A stretch of 64,000 nucleotides of DNA from Bacteroides pyogenes_A (lineage in GTDB: Bacteria > Bacteroidota > Bacteroidia > Bacteroidales > Bacteroidaceae). The stretch is from assembly GCF_048595595.1 (NCBI RefSeq), contig NZ_CP184347.1. One strand, given 5' to 3'. Of the stretch, positions 1 through 7,874 are shown piece after piece. The position numbers and the translations under genes are program-made. Below the pieces are notes generated by a model. The model saw only the letters and a list, made by a program, of their open reading frames with translations, ran no database searches and was not told the origin of the DNA. Numbering within the stretch: position 1 is the stretch's first letter; each line of letters starts with the position of its first letter.

Positions 1-450
1 ATTTTGCCTGTGCAAGCAGAGCTAAAACGGTATTTCCGGTTTGCTTTTTACGGGCGGTGGGAAAGTTATTCCATACCAATTATAATACGCTTTCACATTC
101 AGTCAAGATACAAATTAATCCGTAATTGCATTTTCAACCGGCGGATATCAGAAACCATAACCGGATGGTTCAACCATACCTCCCCAAGAAGTTACTTATC
201 GACTTTCTTCTCTTTTCCTCCCCACCTTAGCTGTTTCTTCAATAATCCGCCAATTTACTTTTTCCTTTGCTCCGTAAGAACCGGACTCCCCTGTCCAAGG
301 CGCGCACATTCCGGAAGCATGCGATATTTCATACCTTTTCTCCACCGTTTTTTTCGATTTCACCTCCTTTGTCTATGGGTATTTGGCATTCTTTTTGTAC
401 TTTTATAACCGAATAGGATACTTTGCGGGAAGATAAAGAGAAGCATAAAT
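1..450. other. Leading region without a recognisable gene
   Basis: This stretch precedes the TPR gene. A 134-codon open frame at 4-408 (+) has no recognisable domain, is rich in Phe, Arg and Ser in the manner of out-of-frame translation, and has no convincing start context. I see no RNA gene, repeat or complete promoter here. It presumably holds the promoter of the TPR gene. Confidence 0.5.
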
Positions 451-2670
451 ATGAGAATTATGATGAATGAAAAAACAATAAACGAACAATATGCCTACAT
501 AAGCATTTTGCTCCAAGAAAAAAGGCTCAAGGAAGCATTGACACAACTGGAGTCTTTGCTCTGGCAGTGTGCCGACTGGAAACTGCGAACGCACTTGGAG
601 CAGCTGCAAACTTCGTACAACTACATGTTGGATTACATGCGTCAGGGAGCAGACGACCCCGAACGTCCGGAAGTATATCGTAAACTGTTGAAAGAAGCCT
701 GGGAAATTGCCGATCGGGCAAGGTTGTTCACACTCGATGGCGTATCCTCCAAATATTATCATATCGTGCGGCATACCGCTCAAACGACAGATTCCGGTAC
801 AAACAATCCGACACAAACGACGCATATCCTCGAAGGTTTTAATGATGATTTGGCCATAAGCGGATTACAGTCGGACGAAAAAATAGATGAAGCCCTGAAA
901 CGGCACGAAAACGCCCTTAAAACACTTTTTCTAAACACATGGACCAATAGCGGATGGAGCGATGATGAAGAGAAAAACGCGCAGGCTATGCTTACATCCG
1001 AATTGTCCGGCGCAAACGATTTGTGCTTGTTTGCCAGCGCCGTGACGTTAAGCCTGATGGAATGTTTCGACTTGAGCAAAGCCATGTGGCTGCTGGATGC
1101 CTACACGCACCCCAACGTAAGCGTATCTCAAAGAGCAGTGGTCGGTTTGCTCATCGTCTTACACATATACCGGAATCGAATTTATCTTTATCCGGAACTG
1201 ATTCAAAGAATCGTACTTATGGGCGATACCGGTTCTTTCAAGGAAGACGTCGCCCGCATCTACCGTCAGTTATTGCTTGCTCAGGAAACGGAAAAGATTG
1301 ACAAGAAGATGAGGGAAGAGATTATACCGGAAATGATGAAAAGCGTCTCCTCCATACGCGATATGCGGTTCGGCCTGGAAGAAAGCGATGATGAAAGCGA
1401 TGATAAAAATCCGGATTGGATGGACGCTTTCGAACAAAGCGGACTTGGCGACAAGCTTCGGGAGATGAGTGAGTTGCAAATGGAAGGAGCCGATGTATAT
1501 ATGAGTACATTTGCTGCCTTGAAGAATTTTCCTTTCTTCAGAGAGATTCACAACTGGTTCTATCCGTTCAGCAAACAGCAACCCGATGTTTACCGGATAT
1601 TAAAAGACGCGAAGGAAAAGAAGGGCACGCTGGACTTCATTCTCGAAACAGGTTTCTTCAGCAACAGCGACAAATATTCCTTTTTATTCATAATCCAACA
1701 GCTCCCCAAAGCGCAAAAAGAAATGTTGCTAAGCCAACTGAGCAGTCAGCAGGAACAGATTTCGGAAATGGCGGAACAGTCGAATGTGGAGAATATCAAA
1801 CAATTCAACGAGCGTCCCGGAACCATCAGCAATCAATACCTGCAAGACTTGTATCGTTTCTTCAAACTCAGCACACGACGACAGGAATTCAGAGATTTCT
1901 TCAAAGAAAAACTCGACTTGCACCATATCCCGGCGCTTAGCAATATGCTTTCTCAAAAAGAGGTGCTGTTCCCCATCGCCGACTTCTACCTGAAAAAAGA
2001 ACGGTGGGAAGAAGCTACCGAAGCTTACAAAGAGATGGAAGCTGCCGGACTGTTCGCCGAAGATGCCGCCGAATGTTATCAAAAACTGGGATATGCCCGG
2101 CAAAAACAAAAAAAATATGCCGAAGCAATTGAAGCTTACCTGAAAGCGGACACGCTCAAACCGGACAATGTATGGAATAACAGACACTTAGCCGTATGCT
2201 ACCGGCTGAACAGAGATTACCGTAAGGCTTTGACGTATTACAAGAAGACGGAAGAAGTAAGCCCGGAAGACACGAAGATTGTTTTCCACATCGGCAGTTG
2301 TCTGGCAGAACTCGGACAAAACGAAGAAGCGTTAAACTACTTCTTCAAGCTCGACTTCATTCAAAACAACAGCATAAAAGCCTGGCGAGGAATCGGATGG
2401 TGTTCGTTTATCGGGCACAAACACGAGCAGGCAATGAAGTATTATGAAAAAATTATCGACAGAAAGCCGTTGGCGATCGATTACATGAATGCAGGGCATG
2501 TGGCATGGGCAATGGGAAATATCCGGAAAGCCGCCGACCTTTATAAGGAAGCGATTGCGGCGGGCGAAAGCAAAGAACAATTTATTATTATGTTCCGGAA
2601 AGATGAAGCCGCGCTTCTCGAACAAGGCATCCGCGCAGAAGATATTCCGCTGATGCTGGATTTGTTGTAA
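451..2670 (+). CDS. Tetratricopeptide-repeat protein
   Basis: A protein of about 739 residues; ATGs at 451, 460 and 463 are all possible starts. The C-terminal third (roughly residues 510-710) is a run of five or six TPR units with the usual spacing of small and aromatic residues (for example AEAIEAYLKADTLKPDN and RKALTYYKKTEEVSPED). The N-terminal two thirds are helical and charged, with an acidic patch around residues 305-320, and match no domain I recognise. There is no signal peptide or membrane segment, so it is probably cytosolic. TPR arrays mediate protein-protein contacts; the partner is unknown. It is convergent with maf downstream. Confidence 0.8.
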   Translation: MRIMMNEKTINEQYAYISILLQEKRLKEALTQLESLLWQCADWKLRTHLEQLQTSYNYMLDYMRQGADDPERPEVYRKLLKEAWEIADRARLFTLDGVSSKYYHIVRHTAQTTDSGTNNPTQTTHILEGFNDDLAISGLQSDEKIDEALKRHENALKTLFLNTWTNSGWSDDEEKNAQAMLTSELSGANDLCLFASAVTLSLMECFDLSKAMWLLDAYTHPNVSVSQRAVVGLLIVLHIYRNRIYLYPELIQRIVLMGDTGSFKEDVARIYRQLLLAQETEKIDKKMREEIIPEMMKSVSSIRDMRFGLEESDDESDDKNPDWMDAFEQSGLGDKLREMSELQMEGADVYMSTFAALKNFPFFREIHNWFYPFSKQQPDVYRILKDAKEKKGTLDFILETGFFSNSDKYSFLFIIQQLPKAQKEMLLSQLSSQQEQISEMAEQSNVENIKQFNERPGTISNQYLQDLYRFFKLSTRRQEFRDFFKEKLDLHHIPALSNMLSQKEVLFPIADFYLKKERWEEATEAYKEMEAAGLFAEDAAECYQKLGYARQKQKKYAEAIEAYLKADTLKPDNVWNNRHLAVCYRLNRDYRKALTYYKKTEEVSPEDTKIVFHIGSCLAELGQNEEALNYFFKLDFIQNNSIKAWRGIGWCSFIGHKHEQAMKYYEKIIDRKPLAIDYMNAGHVAWAMGNIRKAADLYKEAIAAGESKEQFIIMFRKDEAALLEQGIRAEDIPLMLDLL

Positions 2671-2749
2671 GTTTCATCCATGGCAATCGGAAATTATCCA
2701 AAAGCGACGGGCCGGATACCACAGGCTGTTTCCAAAGGCATTGCCTCCG

Positions 2750-2775
2750 GTATTCCCGGCACCGTTTTTTTACAA
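2750..2775 (+). terminator. Possible terminator after the TPR gene
   Basis: A short GC-rich inverted element (CGGT, 9-nt loop, ACCG) is followed directly by seven T residues on the + strand, between the convergent TPR gene and maf. The stem is only 4 bp, so the call is weak. The T run touches the maf stop codon. Confidence 0.3.
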
Positions 2776-3360
2776 ACGCTTCAGCTCTCCGTACAACCTC
2801 TGTATGGGAAGTCCCATGATATTATAAAAGCTTCCCGATATAGACTTCACACCGATGTATCCGATCCATTCCTGCACGCCATACGCTCCTGCCTTATCCA
2901 TCGGCCGGTATGCGTCGACGTAATATTGAATCTCGTCCTCGGAAAGTTCATCGAACACGACGTCTGAAGAAGAGGTGAAGCTTTTCTGCCATTCTGTCGT
3001 AGTAAGACAGACACCGGTGAAGACCTGATGCGCCTTTCCCGAAAGTGAACGCAGCATTTCTGCCGCTCCTTCCCTGCCTTCAGGCTTTCCAAGCAGTTTG
3101 CCGTCGAGCCAGACAATCGTATCGGCGGTGATCAGCAGTTCTCCCGGCTTCATGGAATCACGGTAAGCCGCCGCTTTTTCACGGGCTATACATTCGGGAA
3201 TTTCGCAACCTTTAAGGTGTTCCGGATAAGACTCCTCCACATCGGGTAAAGTGCGCACCGTGTAATCGACTCCCAGTCCGGACATCAATTCTTTACGACG
3301 GGGCGAATTGGAAGCCAATATAATCTGATATTTCTTTAGATTTTCAAGAGGCATAATCAA
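2770..3360 (-). CDS. maf: Maf-like nucleoside triphosphate pyrophosphatase
   Basis: A 196-residue protein, the usual Maf length. The N-terminus carries the hallmark ASNSPRRKEL (substrate-phosphate loop), followed by the conserved ADTIVWLDG and GKP segments and the KAGAYGVQ motif near the C-terminus. Maf/YhdE-family enzymes hydrolyse non-canonical or methylated NTPs to NMP and pyrophosphate, a housecleaning role linked to division arrest. The start at 3360 (MIMPLENL) could equally be the ATG at 3354. It lies 22 bp downstream of the kdsC-like gene and is probably co-transcribed with it. Exact substrate class (dTTP/UTP or m7GTP) is not determined. Confidence 0.92.
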   Translation of the reverse strand: MIMPLENLKKYQIILASNSPRRKELMSGLGVDYTVRTLPDVEESYPEHLKGCEIPECIAREKAAAYRDSMKPGELLITADTIVWLDGKLLGKPEGREGAAEMLRSLSGKAHQVFTGVCLTTTEWQKSFTSSSDVVFDELSEDEIQYYVDAYRPMDKAGAYGVQEWIGYIGVKSISGSFYNIMGLPIQRLYGELKRL

Positions 3361-3382
3361 AATACGAATTCGTTATTTACAA

Positions 3383-3904
3383 TCACCAGCCGAACGCATC
3401 GGCCGCCATCCATTTTCCATGCGCTTTCAACACCTGCTCTATCACATCGCGACCGCATCCTCGACCTCCGTCGGCATAAGAGATGTAGCGGGAAACCGCC
3501 TTTACTTCGGGCACGGCATCTTTGGGACAACAGGGCAATCCGCATTCGCGCATCACTTCTATGTCGGGGACGTCATCGCCCATATAAAGAATTTCTTCGT
3601 CCTTCAGCCCGTATTTGTCACGGAAAGTGCGATAATCGTGTATCTTGACAGAAGAACCCATATAGATATCGGTTACGCCCAAAGCGGCAAAACGAACCCT
3701 TACGGCCTCTGTCCGCCCGCCCGTGATGATGGCAATGGGAAATCCTTTTTTAACCGCCAGTTGGATGGCATATCCGTCTTTGATGTTCACCGTACGCATC
3801 GGTTCGCCCGAAGGATGCAACGGTACGGTAGTGGAGCTAAGTACGCCGTCTACATCAAAAGCCAATGCCCTGATCCGGGCTAAATCGTAATTAATGGTGC
3901 TCAT
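3383..3904 (-). CDS. kdsC: KdsC-like HAD phosphatase (KDO 8-P phosphatase)
   Basis: A 173-residue HAD-superfamily protein of the short C0 (capless) type. The catalytic DVDGVL motif is at residues 17-22, the ITGG motif II follows, and GDDVPDIEVM is the Mg-binding motif. Length and motifs fit 3-deoxy-D-manno-octulosonate 8-phosphate phosphatase, which releases KDO for lipid A-core synthesis; the family assignment is firmer than the substrate. The start overlaps the stop of the upstream DUF2520 gene by 14 bp, indicating translational coupling in the leftward operon. Confidence 0.87.
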   Translation of the reverse strand: MSTINYDLARIRALAFDVDGVLSSTTVPLHPSGEPMRTVNIKDGYAIQLAVKKGFPIAIITGGRTEAVRVRFAALGVTDIYMGSSVKIHDYRTFRDKYGLKDEEILYMGDDVPDIEVMRECGLPCCPKDAVPEVKAVSRYISYADGGRGCGRDVIEQVLKAHGKWMAADAFGW

Positions 3905-4679
3905 GGATACTTTTGCTAATTAGTTTATAAATCTCCTGCAACTCCGGAGAATCGGACAGAAGAGACAAATGCCGGTTCATTACGTTCTCGTCGTAGCGCA
4001 CAGCAGGCCCTGTCTGGGCATCGTGAGGCGACAATGCATGCACTTTCCGGGCAGTTTCATCGATCAACGGCAACATGACCTCGAACGGAAGATGATACTT
4101 CTCGAGCAATGCGGCTGCCAACGCATACATGTGATTGGTAAAGTTACAGGTAAAAACAGCCGCCAGATGAAGGCTCTTCCGCTGTTCGGAAGTAGCGTCG
4201 TACACTTTGGTCGAAAGCACAGCGGCAATCTTCTTCAGCAATTCGGCATCTTCGGCAGTACCCGCCTCGATAAAGAAAGGAACTTCGCGGAAATCGACTT
4301 CACGCTGCTTGCTGAAGGTCTGCATGGGATAAAGCACTCCATAGCGCCGGGCATGTCCCTCCCATACATCCATCGGGATGCTTCCCGCCGTATGCACCAG
4401 CAACCCCCGCTCCTTTCCGCAGGCGATGCGGGGCAAAAGGCTCACAAAAGCATCGTCTCGCAGAGAAACAATGTACACCTCCGCATCGTTCACCACCTCC
4501 GACAAGTCTGTCGTGTGCTTCGCTTCGACTTCCTTTGCCAAAGCGAAAGCCGACTCTTCGGTACGGCTATATACTTGCACGATGCGGAAACCTTTGCGGT
4601 AAAGCGTTTTTGCAAGATTCACCGCCAGATTTCCCGCACCGATAAAAACAATTGACGTATCTTCAATACTTCTCTTCAT
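3891..4679 (-). CDS. Rossmann-fold and DUF2520 domain protein
   Basis: A 262-residue protein. Residues 10-16 carry the dinucleotide-binding GAGNLA loop of a Rossmann fold, as in the ketopantoate reductase and F420-dependent NADP oxidoreductase superfamilies. The C-terminal half (about 130-255) looks like the helical DUF2520 domain, with HLAAVFTCNFTNH and a later LSPHDAQTGPA motif. The family is widespread and predicted to be an NAD(P)-dependent oxidoreductase, substrate unknown. The gene lies inside the leftward operon between a small membrane protein and kdsC, overlapping the latter. Confidence 0.85.
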   Translation of the reverse strand: MKRSIEDTSIVFIGAGNLAVNLAKTLYRKGFRIVQVYSRTEESAFALAKEVEAKHTTDLSEVVNDAEVYIVSLRDDAFVSLLPRIACGKERGLLVHTAGSIPMDVWEGHARRYGVLYPMQTFSKQREVDFREVPFFIEAGTAEDAELLKKIAAVLSTKVYDATSEQRKSLHLAAVFTCNFTNHMYALAAALLEKYHLPFEVMLPLIDETARKVHALSPHDAQTGPAVRYDENVMNRHLSLLSDSPELQEIYKLISKSIHEHH

Positions 4680-4693
4680 CCGTCACCCTCCTC

Positions 4694-5029
4694 TTATCGT
4701 TTGGAAGCAAGCAAGAGTATCCCGCCCGCCACGAGCAATGCCAACGGCAGCAGATAGCCGGAAATAGAACCGAGCCATGAAGTCACCAAACCGATGTTGA
4801 TCACCAGCCAAAGTCCGAGCAGTACCAATCCGACTGATTTGTCGCGTTTGAAAATCAGGAAACAGATGGAAACGTACAACAGCAAGTTGTCTTTATGCAT
4901 CACCCAAGGCAACCCGACCGATGCGAAATGCATCAGCTTATCGATCAGAAAAAGCAGGCCGATCACGATAAAAGAGACGGCCGTCGCCCTGTAAGTATCT
5001 TTTTTATTGTTCGCCTTTACAGCAGCCAT
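4694..5029 (-). CDS. Small four-helix membrane protein
   Basis: A 111-residue protein with about four hydrophobic segments (roughly residues 16-32, 45-60, 65-85 and 88-108) and a basic start (MAAVKANNKKD), ending in KR. It resembles the short LiaF-type N-terminal membrane domains found in many Bacteroidales proteins but lacks a soluble domain. Likely an inner-membrane protein of unknown function. It sits 14 bp upstream of the DUF2520 gene and 3 bp downstream of the nitroreductase, so it is probably co-transcribed. Confidence 0.75.
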   Translation of the reverse strand: MAAVKANNKKDTYRATAVSFIVIGLLFLIDKLMHFASVGLPWVMHKDNLLLYVSICFLIFKRDKSVGLVLLGLWLVINIGLVTSWLGSISGYLLPLALLVAGGILLLASKR

Positions 5030-5032
5030 AGC

Positions 5033-5581
5033 TTACTTTCCTCCGAATCTATTGATATGAATTTTTTCCCATTGCAGATGCGCTTCATCGAAAGGCTTGC
5101 GTTCCATACCTTTATGCCCGATGGCAATCACCGAAAGCACCTGAAGTTGCAAAGGGATGTCAAGGAGCCCGTGAATAAATTCATCCGACGGAATTCCCGC
5201 TGCCGTGAACCGCTCTCTGACCTGAACCCAGCAGCTTCCCAAGCCTAAATCTTCCGCCTGCAACTGTATCATGATGGAAGCGACGGACGCGTCTTCAATC
5301 CACACATCGCTCTCCAGCGGATCGGCCATGACGACGATTGCCAATGCTGCATCGGCAATGAAAGAAGACGAATGCTCTTTACAGCGCGACAACTCTTTCA
5401 GCGTCTCCTTGTCATCGACCACAATAAACTGCCAGCTATTCGTCCGTTTCGATGTGGGCGACATCAGTGCCGCTTTCATCAACGCAACGACTTCGTCCTG
5501 CGACAACTCTTCACCGGTAAACTTACGCATGCTTCTGCGGTTTCTGATCAATTCACTAAAGTTTTCCATTCCGTTTTTCAT
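5033..5581 (-). CDS. Nitroreductase-family FMN oxidoreductase
   Basis: A protein of 182 residues, or 178 if the second ATG (MENFSELI) is used. It shows the FMN-binding RNRRSMRKF motif near the N-terminus, then SPTSKRTNSWQF, and the LGSCWVQ stretch typical of the family. These flavoproteins reduce nitroaromatics, quinones or enones with NAD(P)H; the natural substrate cannot be read from sequence. Probably the first gene of the leftward operon reaching maf: a -7 box (TATATTTG on the minus strand, 5601-5608) lies just upstream. Confidence 0.88.
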   Translation of the reverse strand: MKNGMENFSELIRNRRSMRKFTGEELSQDEVVALMKAALMSPTSKRTNSWQFIVVDDKETLKELSRCKEHSSSFIADAALAIVVMADPLESDVWIEDASVASIMIQLQAEDLGLGSCWVQVRERFTAAGIPSDEFIHGLLDIPLQLQVLSVIAIGHKGMERKPFDEAHLQWEKIHINRFGGK

Positions 5582-5600
5582 TTCGTTTAATTTGCATATG

Positions 5601-5608
5601 CAAATATA
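5601..5608 (-). promoter_or_regulatory. -7 box upstream of the nitroreductase operon
   Basis: On the minus strand TATATTTG matches the Bacteroides -7 consensus TAnnTTTG, about 20 bp upstream of the coding start. The -33 position reads TTTT rather than TTTG, so the promoter is plausible but imperfect. Confidence 0.4.
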
Positions 5609-5685
5609 CGCACATTTCGTCCTTTTAGAAAATATCTCGCCAATTAAAAAACGTCTTTACTGCCCGATTGCAATCATCGCCACGT

Positions 5686-5781
5686 TCGAAAAAAAGCCCG
5701 CCGCCTTTTTTTCAAAGCCCGCCGTGTTTGATTTCAAAGCCCGCCGTGTTTTTTTCAAAGCCCGCCGCCTTTTTTTTCAAT
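5686..5781. repeat. GCCCGCCG repeat cluster, locus 1
   Basis: Four imperfect copies of an A/T tract plus CAAAGCCCGCCG unit, read on the + strand and separated by T-rich runs; one copy carries the TTTGATTTCAAAGCCCG variant. The same family forms the larger array at 38774-38955 in the opposite orientation. It lies in the gap upstream of the nitroreductase. No coding function is credible. Confidence 0.8.
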
Positions 5782-5840
5782 CATCTCATTGTTTTTTTCC
5801 ACTGGTTAAACAGTTGTTTTGAAGACCGGTCTCACACTTC

Positions 5841-5935
5841 CTGCCGACGCAAGCCAAATAACGTTACATCCAGACACATCACAGAAAGCAATGAGAGACA
5901 GCTATCTGCCGACGCAAGCCAAATAGCGTTACATC
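5841..5935. repeat. Pair of 30-bp direct repeats
   Basis: The sequence starting CTGCCGACGCAAGCCAAATA at 5841-5870 recurs at 5906-5935 with a single A/G difference, start-to-start distance 65 bp. It is in the intergenic region (5582-6111) between the divergent nitroreductase and FemAB-like genes. Function unknown. Confidence 0.75.
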
Positions 5936-6070
5936 TCTCTGGCAGCGATTGAAGAAACAGATGCCCCATATGACCAATGCAGGACAGTTTCCCGAGACTC
6001 CGCTTCGGGAAGAGCAAGAAAAAGCAAAAAACCGAAGGATAAACAGTCGCGGAAACAAATCCCCGTATTT

Positions 6071-6103
6071 TTTGTTGAAATAAGAAACAAAAGAATAATT
6101 TTG
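6071..6103 (+). promoter_or_regulatory. Consensus promoter of the FemAB-like gene
   Basis: TTTG (6071-6074), a 21-bp spacer and TAATTTTG (6096-6103) match the Bacteroides -33/-7 consensus exactly. The expected start of transcription is around 6107-6111, right at the ATG at 6112, so the message would have almost no leader. Confidence 0.65.
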
Positions 6104-6111
6104 TTCTCAAA

Positions 6112-7110
6112 ATGCCACTCAAGCTGACCACATATTATGAAGGGAAAGATATTCCCGATCTGCCGGGCATCAACACTTTCCACTCCAAAGAGTTGTTTCA
6201 AATCTACGAAGTAACTCACGGATACACGCCTTTATTAATTGTAGCAACCGAAAACGGCCAGCCAGTTGCCCGTTTACTGGCAGCTATACATAAAGCCAAA
6301 AGATGGTTGCCCGGATCTGTTGCCAGGCAATGCGTCGTATACGGCACAGGCGAGATAACGGATCAATCAATTCTCGCAGACAAAGAAAAGGCAGAAGAAA
6401 TATTCGGCGAAATGTTGGAGCATCTCACTCAGGAGGCTTCCCGCTCCTGCTTTCTTATTGAATTTCGCAACCTGAACAATCCCATGTTCGGATACAAATT
6501 CTTCCGGGCAAACCTGTTTTTTCCGGTCAATTGGCTGCGTGTCAGGAATTCTCTTCACAGTATGGAGCGGGTGGAAGAACGTTTTAGCCCTTCCCGCATC
6601 CGCCAGATAAAGAAAGGAATCAAAAACGGAGCAAAGGTAGAAGAAACCCATGCGGAAAAAGACATAAAGGAGTTTTCGCGCATGCTTCACAAAGTTTATT
6701 CTTCCCGCATCCGCCGCTACTTCCCCGGCAACGATTTCTTTCACCACATGGAGCGCCTGCTCATTAAGAAGAAGAAAGCCAAAATCTTTATCGTAAAATA
6801 CAAAAAGAAAATCATCGGAGGATCTGTTTGCATCTATTCCGAAGAAAACGCATATCTTTGGTTCTCCGGAGGGATGCGTAAGACTTATGCCTTGCAATAT
6901 CCCGGAATACTGGCTGTATGGAAAGCACTGGACAACGCACACGAAGAGGGGTTCCGCCACATGGAATTCATGGATGTGGGACTTCCCTTCCGCAAACACG
7001 GCTACCGCGATTTCGTCCTGCGATTTGGCGGAAAACAAAGCAGTACAAGACGCTGGATACGCGTCCGGTGGACATGGCTGAACAATTTGCTAATTAAAAT
7101 CTATGCGTAA
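6112..7110 (+). CDS. FemAB/GNAT-like acyltransferase family protein
   Basis: A 332-residue soluble protein with the look of the FemAB/peptidoglycan-bridge branch of the GNAT superfamily: a first half built around FRNLNNPMFGYKFFRA and a second half with the strand-turn pattern IIGGSVCIYSEENAYLWFSG followed by GILAVWKALDNAHEEG and MEFMDVGLPF. Members transfer aminoacyl or acyl groups to cell-envelope substrates; the substrate here is unknown. A consensus promoter sits immediately upstream. It stands alone, followed by the epimerase gene on the same strand after a 175-bp gap. Confidence 0.7.
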   Translation: MPLKLTTYYEGKDIPDLPGINTFHSKELFQIYEVTHGYTPLLIVATENGQPVARLLAAIHKAKRWLPGSVARQCVVYGTGEITDQSILADKEKAEEIFGEMLEHLTQEASRSCFLIEFRNLNNPMFGYKFFRANLFFPVNWLRVRNSLHSMERVEERFSPSRIRQIKKGIKNGAKVEETHAEKDIKEFSRMLHKVYSSRIRRYFPGNDFFHHMERLLIKKKKAKIFIVKYKKKIIGGSVCIYSEENAYLWFSGGMRKTYALQYPGILAVWKALDNAHEEGFRHMEFMDVGLPFRKHGYRDFVLRFGGKQSSTRRWIRVRWTWLNNLLIKIYA

Positions 7111-7285
7111 AATGCAATGTTGACATTACAAAACTCTTTTACTCTCTCCTTCATTCCTACTTTTTCTCTTTTTTACCCCTACAATTAAATTGAGAAATAT
7201 TTCATTATTATACAATAATTGATTTTCTTTGTGGATGTTTTGTACCATGCAAAAACAGATTAATAACCCAATTAAAAATATTCTT

Positions 7286-7690
7286 ATGAAAATTTCGCAC
7301 ATCGAGCATTTGGGAATTGCTGTAAAAAGCATCGAAGAAGCCCTTCCTTACTACGAAAACGTGTTAGGTTTGAAATGCTACAACATTGAAACAGTAGAAG
7401 ATCAGAAAGTAAGAACCGCTTTCTTGAAAGTAGGCGATACGAAAATCGAACTGTTAGAGCCTACTTGTCCCGAAAGCACCATCGCTAAATTTATCGAGAA
7501 CAAAGGCATAGGGGTTCACCACATCGCATTTGCGGTCGAGGATGGAGTAGCCAATGCTTTGGCAGAAGCAGAAGCAAAAGAAATCCGTCTCATCGACAAA
7601 GCTCCCCGCAAAGGTGCCGAAGGTTTGAATATCGCATTCCTGCATCCGAAATCTACAATGGGTGTGCTGACAGAACTTTGCGAGCATTAA
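7286..7690 (+). CDS. mce: Methylmalonyl-CoA epimerase
   Basis: I start this at ATG 7286 (MKISHIEHLGIAV, 134 residues), because in-frame upstream ATGs from 7229 add residues that do not belong to the family. It is a vicinal-oxygen-chelate/glyoxalase-fold protein with metal-binding histidines in HLGIAV and GVHHIAF, and a glutamate in the C-terminal LTELCEH. It interconverts the (R) and (S) forms of methylmalonyl-CoA, feeding the (S) form to the decarboxylase encoded just downstream. Together they make propionyl-CoA in succinate-propionate fermentation. Confidence 0.93.
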   Translation: MKISHIEHLGIAVKSIEEALPYYENVLGLKCYNIETVEDQKVRTAFLKVGDTKIELLEPTCPESTIAKFIENKGIGVHHIAFAVEDGVANALAEAEAKEIRLIDKAPRKGAEGLNIAFLHPKSTMGVLTELCEH

Positions 7691-7874
7691 TCCATTACCT
7701 TTTTAATTTACAACCGCTGCTTACCGGTTTACGGATTTCTCTTTTCAATTCATCCAAAACAAGAATCGACAATCCGGGAATAAAAAGATGTAAATTATAA
7801 AGAGATAAACGGCGGATAACAAATGACATATTAAAAGAACAGCAAATTGTAATTATAGTCAAATTGTAAATAAC

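Noticed and set aside
4..408. 134-codon open frame at the left edge
   Set aside because: Composition and context do not look coding and no domain is recognisable.
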